Shown in pieces: positions 6,138 through 9,155 of a DNA stretch of 9,155 bases. Source of the DNA: Calditenuis sp032249575 (GTDB taxonomy: Archaea > Thermoproteota > Nitrososphaeria_A > Caldarchaeales > Calditenuaceae); NCBI GenBank assembly GCA_032249575.1, contig JAVVHL010000050.1:1-9155 (forward strand), read 5' to 3'. A program made the position numbers and the translations under genes. The notes under the pieces were generated by a model. It ran no database searches. It was not told where the DNA came from and saw only the letters and a program-made list of their open reading frames with translations. Every line of letters begins with the position of its first letter. Position 1 is the first letter of the stretch.

Positions 6138-7520
6138 TCATGAGGAATCGGTTTCAGCCCCTCTATGCATCTGACCTTTCCACGCGGGCTCCACCACTCC
6201 GAGGACGGTGAGCTCGATCCTCTCGGGCTCAACGCCGAGCAGCTCTTTGAGGGACGGTGTCGTGCGGCCGTTGTCGCCGTGGATGAGCTCCTTAACGTAG
6301 AGCCCTCCGTCGACCACCAGCGACAGCTCGTAGGTCCTCTCGTCGATCTGCACGGCCGATACGTCGTGCACTCTCCTCCTCCTCAACCTGTCACCCCTTC
6401 TCCGCAGCACCCTCGTCGGAGTCCTCTGCTCTATCACCGAGTTGCGCAGGCGCTCACAGGCCCTCATCACCTCCTCGAAGGGCACGGGAGCTGAGAAGAC
6501 GACGCGGACCGAGTAGACCTTCCTCTTCCGCTCGGTCTCTGTCTTGAGGAACCTGATGTCGGCCCTAGTCGCCGGTCCCAAGTCGAGGACCTCCACCTTA
6601 CCTCCCGAGAACTCCCTCACCCTCCTCGCGAACTCGTCGAGGTCAACGGTGCGCTTAGCGGGCTCTGAGAGCTCGAGGATGAAGGGCCTCCCTGTCCCCT
6701 CGACGGCCGCGTCGAGGTCCTCCCTACCTGCCGCGTGAAGGGTGAAGTCCATGGCCCTCCACAGCTCCAGCGCAGGCAATCCTATGTACTCGGCGACCGA
6801 GACGTCTGGCCCCTCACTCCTTCCGGTGTAGCTGCAGGCATCGCAGCCCCTTCCCCAGCAGACGTTGCAGAGCCAAGGCGTCTGAGGGGTCGACCTCGAG
6901 TGCTTCAGGTACCTCCCCCGTATCATGACAGGTGCTGGCTTAACCTCGAAGGTGGAGGTGAAGGGGTCCAGGAGCACCTCCAGCTCGGGGTTCGAGGGGG
7001 AGAACGTTTTGCCCGTGAGCTGGGCGAAGATCCTCCTCGCCTCCCGCGTGACGTCCCTCCTGATCGACTCGGCCGAGTCGAGGCCGTAGCTGCTGATCAG
7101 GTGGTCCTCGAGGCTCCTGATGTGGGGCGGGACGAAGGTCCCTATGCTGAACGTCGAGAACTCGTAGCCTGAAGCCTTCTCCGCAGCCCCCCTCACCAAC
7201 GCCTCGACCTTCTCGGACGAGATTTTGCCTCTGCAGAGGGAGCACTGCTCGACGACCACCTCGACTCCCCTCTCACGTAGGACTTCGATAGAGCCCGCAT
7301 GGCCTGACCGAGCGAGGGCCCTCAGGAGCTCAAGGTCGTTAGACCGGACGGCCTCCTCCATCGCCTCGTCCATCAGCTTCAGGCCGGTCTCGTTCCTCGG
7401 CAGCTCGGGATGCAGCAGCGCGAAGAAGCGGCCCAGGCACCTCGGGCAGAGCGGGTGATCGATGAGAAGCGACCTGACCTTTTCCAGCACCTTGAGCTCC
7501 TCCCCCATCTCCGCGCCCAC
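6138..7520 (-). CDS. pus10: tRNA pseudouridine(54/55) synthase Pus10
   Basis: Archaeal Pus10 converts U54 and U55 in the tRNA T-loop to pseudouridine. This 460-aa protein has the family layout. The N-terminal part has PLCPRCLGR (C25, C28), paired with C93 and C96 for zinc. A THUMP-like RNA-binding region follows, with a second Cys cluster C218, C221, C226, C229. The C-terminal catalytic domain has GRED with the presumed catalytic Asp D268, the conserved Tyr Y336 in KVYSVRV, the IEQRTPTRV motif (363-371), and LYVKELIHGDNGRTTPS (407-423). Some usually conserved positions differ: GREDLD is followed by AAVEG where family members usually read VRMLG, and the His of the usual RVLHRR is Arg. The start is GTG 7520, three bases after the GTPase stop; ATG 7508 is an equally possible start. 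It is the second gene of an operon with the GTPase and ends facing reverse gyrase. Confidence 0.96.
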   Translation of the reverse strand: MGAEMGEELKVLEKVRSLLIDHPLCPRCLGRFFALLHPELPRNETGLKLMDEAMEEAVRSNDLELLRALARSGHAGSIEVLRERGVEVVVEQCSLCRGKISSEKVEALVRGAAEKASGYEFSTFSIGTFVPPHIRSLEDHLISSYGLDSAESIRRDVTREARRIFAQLTGKTFSPSNPELEVLLDPFTSTFEVKPAPVMIRGRYLKHSRSTPQTPWLCNVCWGRGCDACSYTGRSEGPDVSVAEYIGLPALELWRAMDFTLHAAGREDLDAAVEGTGRPFILELSEPAKRTVDLDEFARRVREFSGGKVEVLDLGPATRADIRFLKTETERKRKVYSVRVVFSAPVPFEEVMRACERLRNSVIEQRTPTRVLRRRGDRLRRRRVHDVSAVQIDERTYELSLVVDGGLYVKELIHGDNGRTTPSLKELLGVEPERIELTVLGVVEPAWKGQMHRGAETDSS

Positions 7521-7523
7521 CCT

Positions 7524-9092
7524 CTACCCCACAGAAGTAACCCTGCCTATCCCCTTCACCCTTCCTTCCCTCAGGACGAAGACGTCGCCGGGCCTGAGGA
7601 ACTCGGGCCTGTACTTGAATGAGAAGCGGGCCCTTCCCTGCTCTCCCGGCTTGAGGTACTCCTTCCCGAGGACCTCCATCCGGGCCGATTGGGAGATCGT
7701 GTGGCAGTGGACTATCGGCTCGTATCCGCTCGCTACCCTCGTTGGATGGGAGAGGATCAGGACCTCGGCCTCGAAGCTCCATACCGCCTCCGGCTCCAGA
7801 TCCCTGTCTGCCAGCACCATCCCCCTCCTCACCCAGTCGTGAGGTACGCCCCTGATCGCTATCCCGACGATCTGCCCTGCCTCAGCCTCCTCAACTCTGG
7901 CGTTGTGGATCTCGATGCTCCTCGCCCTCACCTCCGCGAACCCTCCCTTCTGGTCCGGGCCCAGCAGAAGCGTAGCGCCGCTCCTCAGCCTGCCCTGGAG
8001 GATGGTCCCCGAGACGACGGTCCCAGTGCCCTCCACGTCGTAGACGCGGTCGACGTACATCAGGAACGGTTTCTCGCTGGGCTTGGGACGCGCAGGCAAC
8101 ATCGAGAGCAGCTGGTATAGGAGGTCGAAGCCCTGCCTGGTGACGGACGACGCCTCGAGAACTGGAACGACGACGTTCAGCTTGTCGATAACGACGTTGA
8201 GGTCCGAGAGCTCCCTCACGTGGACCGGAACCCTGCCCACCCTCTTCACGAGCCGAGCCACCTCCTCCCGCACTTCCTCGAGCCTCCTCGACCCGACCTT
8301 GTCGACCTTGGTTATGCAGAGGATGACTGGTATGCCGGCCGCGAAGAGGATGCCGAGGTGCTCCCTCGTTATGTGCGTGGGGCCGTCGTCCGCAGCTACA
8401 ACCACCAGCCCGTAATCGACCTCCTGTCCGAGGAGGCCGCGGATCGTAGTCCTGAGCCAGGGCTCGTGGCCCACGGTGTCGACGATGCTGACCAGCTTCT
8501 CAGCCTCAGAGACGACCCTCGCCTTCTCTTTCTTGTCGAGCGGGTTCTTCACGAGGATCGGCTTCCCTCCCTTGAACCCGAGGACCGCGAAGTGCAGATC
8601 GGCCGAGAGGTTCCGGGCGATCTCGTGGGGGAGCGTGTCCATGTAGAGCCACTTGGTGCCGTCGTCGCTCTCTCCGGTTAGGAGGCACGCGATCAGCGTC
8701 GACTTGCCGTGGTTCACGTGTCCAGCCACGCCGAGCGTGACGTGGTTGACGAAGGTCCTAGTGAGGGCCTCGATCACGACCTTCGCTATCTCGCCCTTCT
8801 CTGAGGAGAACCTCTCGACCCTCTTCACCCTCGCACCGCACTCGGCCGCTATCGCCCTCACGACAGCTATGCTCTCCTCCAGCTCGACCTCGTTGAGCCC
8901 TACGACCTCGCCGTCGTCGTCGACGCCTATCACGTAAACCGCAACCCCTCTCCCCTCCTCGAGCCTGGCCCTCATCTGGGCGACGAGCTGCTGCCTCCTC
9001 TCAGGCCTTAGGTGGTGGGACTGGATCAGCCTCGACTTGAACTCGATGTGGCCCCTCTCCTCCTCAGGGACCGTCACCCTTTCGGTGCCCAC
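7524..9092 (-). CDS. GTPBP1-like translational GTPase (EF-1alpha-related, archaeal COG5258-type)
   Basis: This 522-aa GTPase belongs to the elongation-factor superfamily and resembles GTPBP1/2, proteins related to EF-1alpha whose archaeal role is not defined. The N-terminal 110 or so residues (EFKSRLI ... GVAVYVIGVDDDGEVVGL) form the extra domain typical of this family and absent from EF-Tu/EF-1alpha. The G domain has the P-loop GHVNHGKST at 124-132, DTVGHE at 205-210 (G3) and TKVD at 261-264 (G4; the usual form is NKxD, and Thr is common in this family). Two beta-barrel domains follow, roughly 335-430 and 435-520, the second starting with FEAEVLIL. The P-loop reads HVNHG where translation factors usually have HVDHG. 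The start is GTG 9092, preceded by GAGGT at 9104-9100. It leads the operon with pus10; its TAG stop lies three bases before the pus10 GTG. It is not aEF1A itself. Confidence 0.94.
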   Translation of the reverse strand: MGTERVTVPEEERGHIEFKSRLIQSHHLRPERRQQLVAQMRARLEEGRGVAVYVIGVDDDGEVVGLNEVELEESIAVVRAIAAECGARVKRVERFSSEKGEIAKVVIEALTRTFVNHVTLGVAGHVNHGKSTLIACLLTGESDDGTKWLYMDTLPHEIARNLSADLHFAVLGFKGGKPILVKNPLDKKEKARVVSEAEKLVSIVDTVGHEPWLRTTIRGLLGQEVDYGLVVVAADDGPTHITREHLGILFAAGIPVILCITKVDKVGSRRLEEVREEVARLVKRVGRVPVHVRELSDLNVVIDKLNVVVPVLEASSVTRQGFDLLYQLLSMLPARPKPSEKPFLMYVDRVYDVEGTGTVVSGTILQGRLRSGATLLLGPDQKGGFAEVRARSIEIHNARVEEAEAGQIVGIAIRGVPHDWVRRGMVLADRDLEPEAVWSFEAEVLILSHPTRVASGYEPIVHCHTISQSARMEVLGKEYLKPGEQGRARFSFKYRPEFLRPGDVFVLREGRVKGIGRVTSVG

Positions 9093-9099
9093 TCCTGTG

Positions 9100-9104
9100 A
9101 CCTC
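9100..9104 (-). promoter_or_regulatory. Shine-Dalgarno site of the GTPase gene
   Basis: The minus strand reads GAGGT seven bases before the GTG at 9092, the same spacing as for psmA. It supports GTG 9092 as the start. A second purine cluster, AGGA, directly abuts the GTG but lacks spacing. Confidence 0.65.
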
Positions 9105-9123
9105 AAAAAAGGCCCCTCAGGGC
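9105..9123 (-). terminator. Possible small hairpin plus T6 tract (terminator for an upstream gene, or chance)
   Basis: On the minus strand GCCC-TGAG-GGGC forms a perfect four-pair stem (9123-9112), followed by CC (sharing one stem base) and then six T residues (9110-9105). A T-run alone can terminate archaeal transcription, so this could end a minus-strand gene lying beyond the right edge. It lies between the predicted TATA box and start site of the GTPase, so it would not be in that gene's own short leader. The stem is short and confidence is low. Confidence 0.25.
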
Positions 9124-9127
9124 ATCC

Positions 9128-9136
9128 TATAGTTTT
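9128..9136 (-). promoter_or_regulatory. TATA-box promoter of the GTPase-pus10 operon
   Basis: The minus strand reads AAAACTATA, preceded by the purine-rich GAAG that could act as a TFB-recognition element. Its centre is 40 bp before the GTG start, as for psmA. The predicted start site is near 9106, giving a leader of about 14 nt that opens just before the Shine-Dalgarno site. The assignment rests on composition and spacing only. Confidence 0.55.
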
Positions 9137-9155
9137 CTTCTCCGACCTCAGCGGC

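Noticed and set aside
6735..7172. Plus-strand open frames across pus10 and the GTPase gene (also 7689-8120 and 8220-8681).
   Set aside because: They are antisense shadows of two full-length conserved genes and show no recognisable protein features.
1..9155. A search for mobile elements, CRISPR repeats, toxin-antitoxin pairs, tRNA genes or inteins.
   Set aside because: No direct-repeat array, transposase, integrase, tRNA-like fold or intein insert was seen. Reverse gyrase is of normal length with uninterrupted motifs.

Overview
This is archaeal chromosomal DNA from a thermophile, most likely a hyperthermophile. Reverse gyrase (helicase fused to topoisomerase IA) is the hallmark of life at high temperature. 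A 20S proteasome alpha subunit, an archaeal-type Pus10 tRNA pseudouridine synthase and a GTPBP1-like translational GTPase fix the domain as Archaea. The DNA is GC-rich and arginine is written mostly as AGG. Several genes start with GTG. The phylum cannot be settled from sequence alone; a TACK lineage (crenarchaeal, korarchaeal or a relative) is a reasonable guess. All six genes are full length with no frameshift, intein or transposon. I see no tRNA, rRNA, CRISPR array or IS element.

Layout, left to right. (1) Positions 1-102 are non-coding or the edge of a gene outside the window. (2) A HIT-family nucleotide hydrolase/transferase (minus) and a zinc-dependent medium-chain dehydrogenase (plus) diverge from a short shared control region. 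(3) psmA (minus) converges on the dehydrogenase with 5 bp between stop codons. (4) psmA and reverse gyrase (plus, 1194 aa) diverge from a 132 bp region containing a clear TATA box, a strong Shine-Dalgarno site for psmA, and a 13 bp palindrome in front of reverse gyrase. (5) A 63 bp convergent gap follows reverse gyrase. (6) A two-gene minus-strand operon, GTPBP1-like GTPase then pus10, fills the right third, with its promoter at the right edge.

The genes are mostly informational and housekeeping: DNA topology, protein turnover, tRNA T-arm modification and a translational GTPase, plus one metabolic dehydrogenase and one nucleotide-handling enzyme. The GTPase-pus10 pair is the only operon visible and suggests a shared translation/RNA-related role. 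The two best promoters (psmA and the GTPase) share one design: a TATA box about 40 bp before a GTG start and a short leader that begins close to the Shine-Dalgarno site.

I did not find a novel multi-gene system. The points worth a second look are small: odd-centred palindromes in three intergenic regions, altered conserved motifs in Pus10 and in the GTPase P-loop, and psmA lying outside its usual exosome/SBDS neighbourhood.
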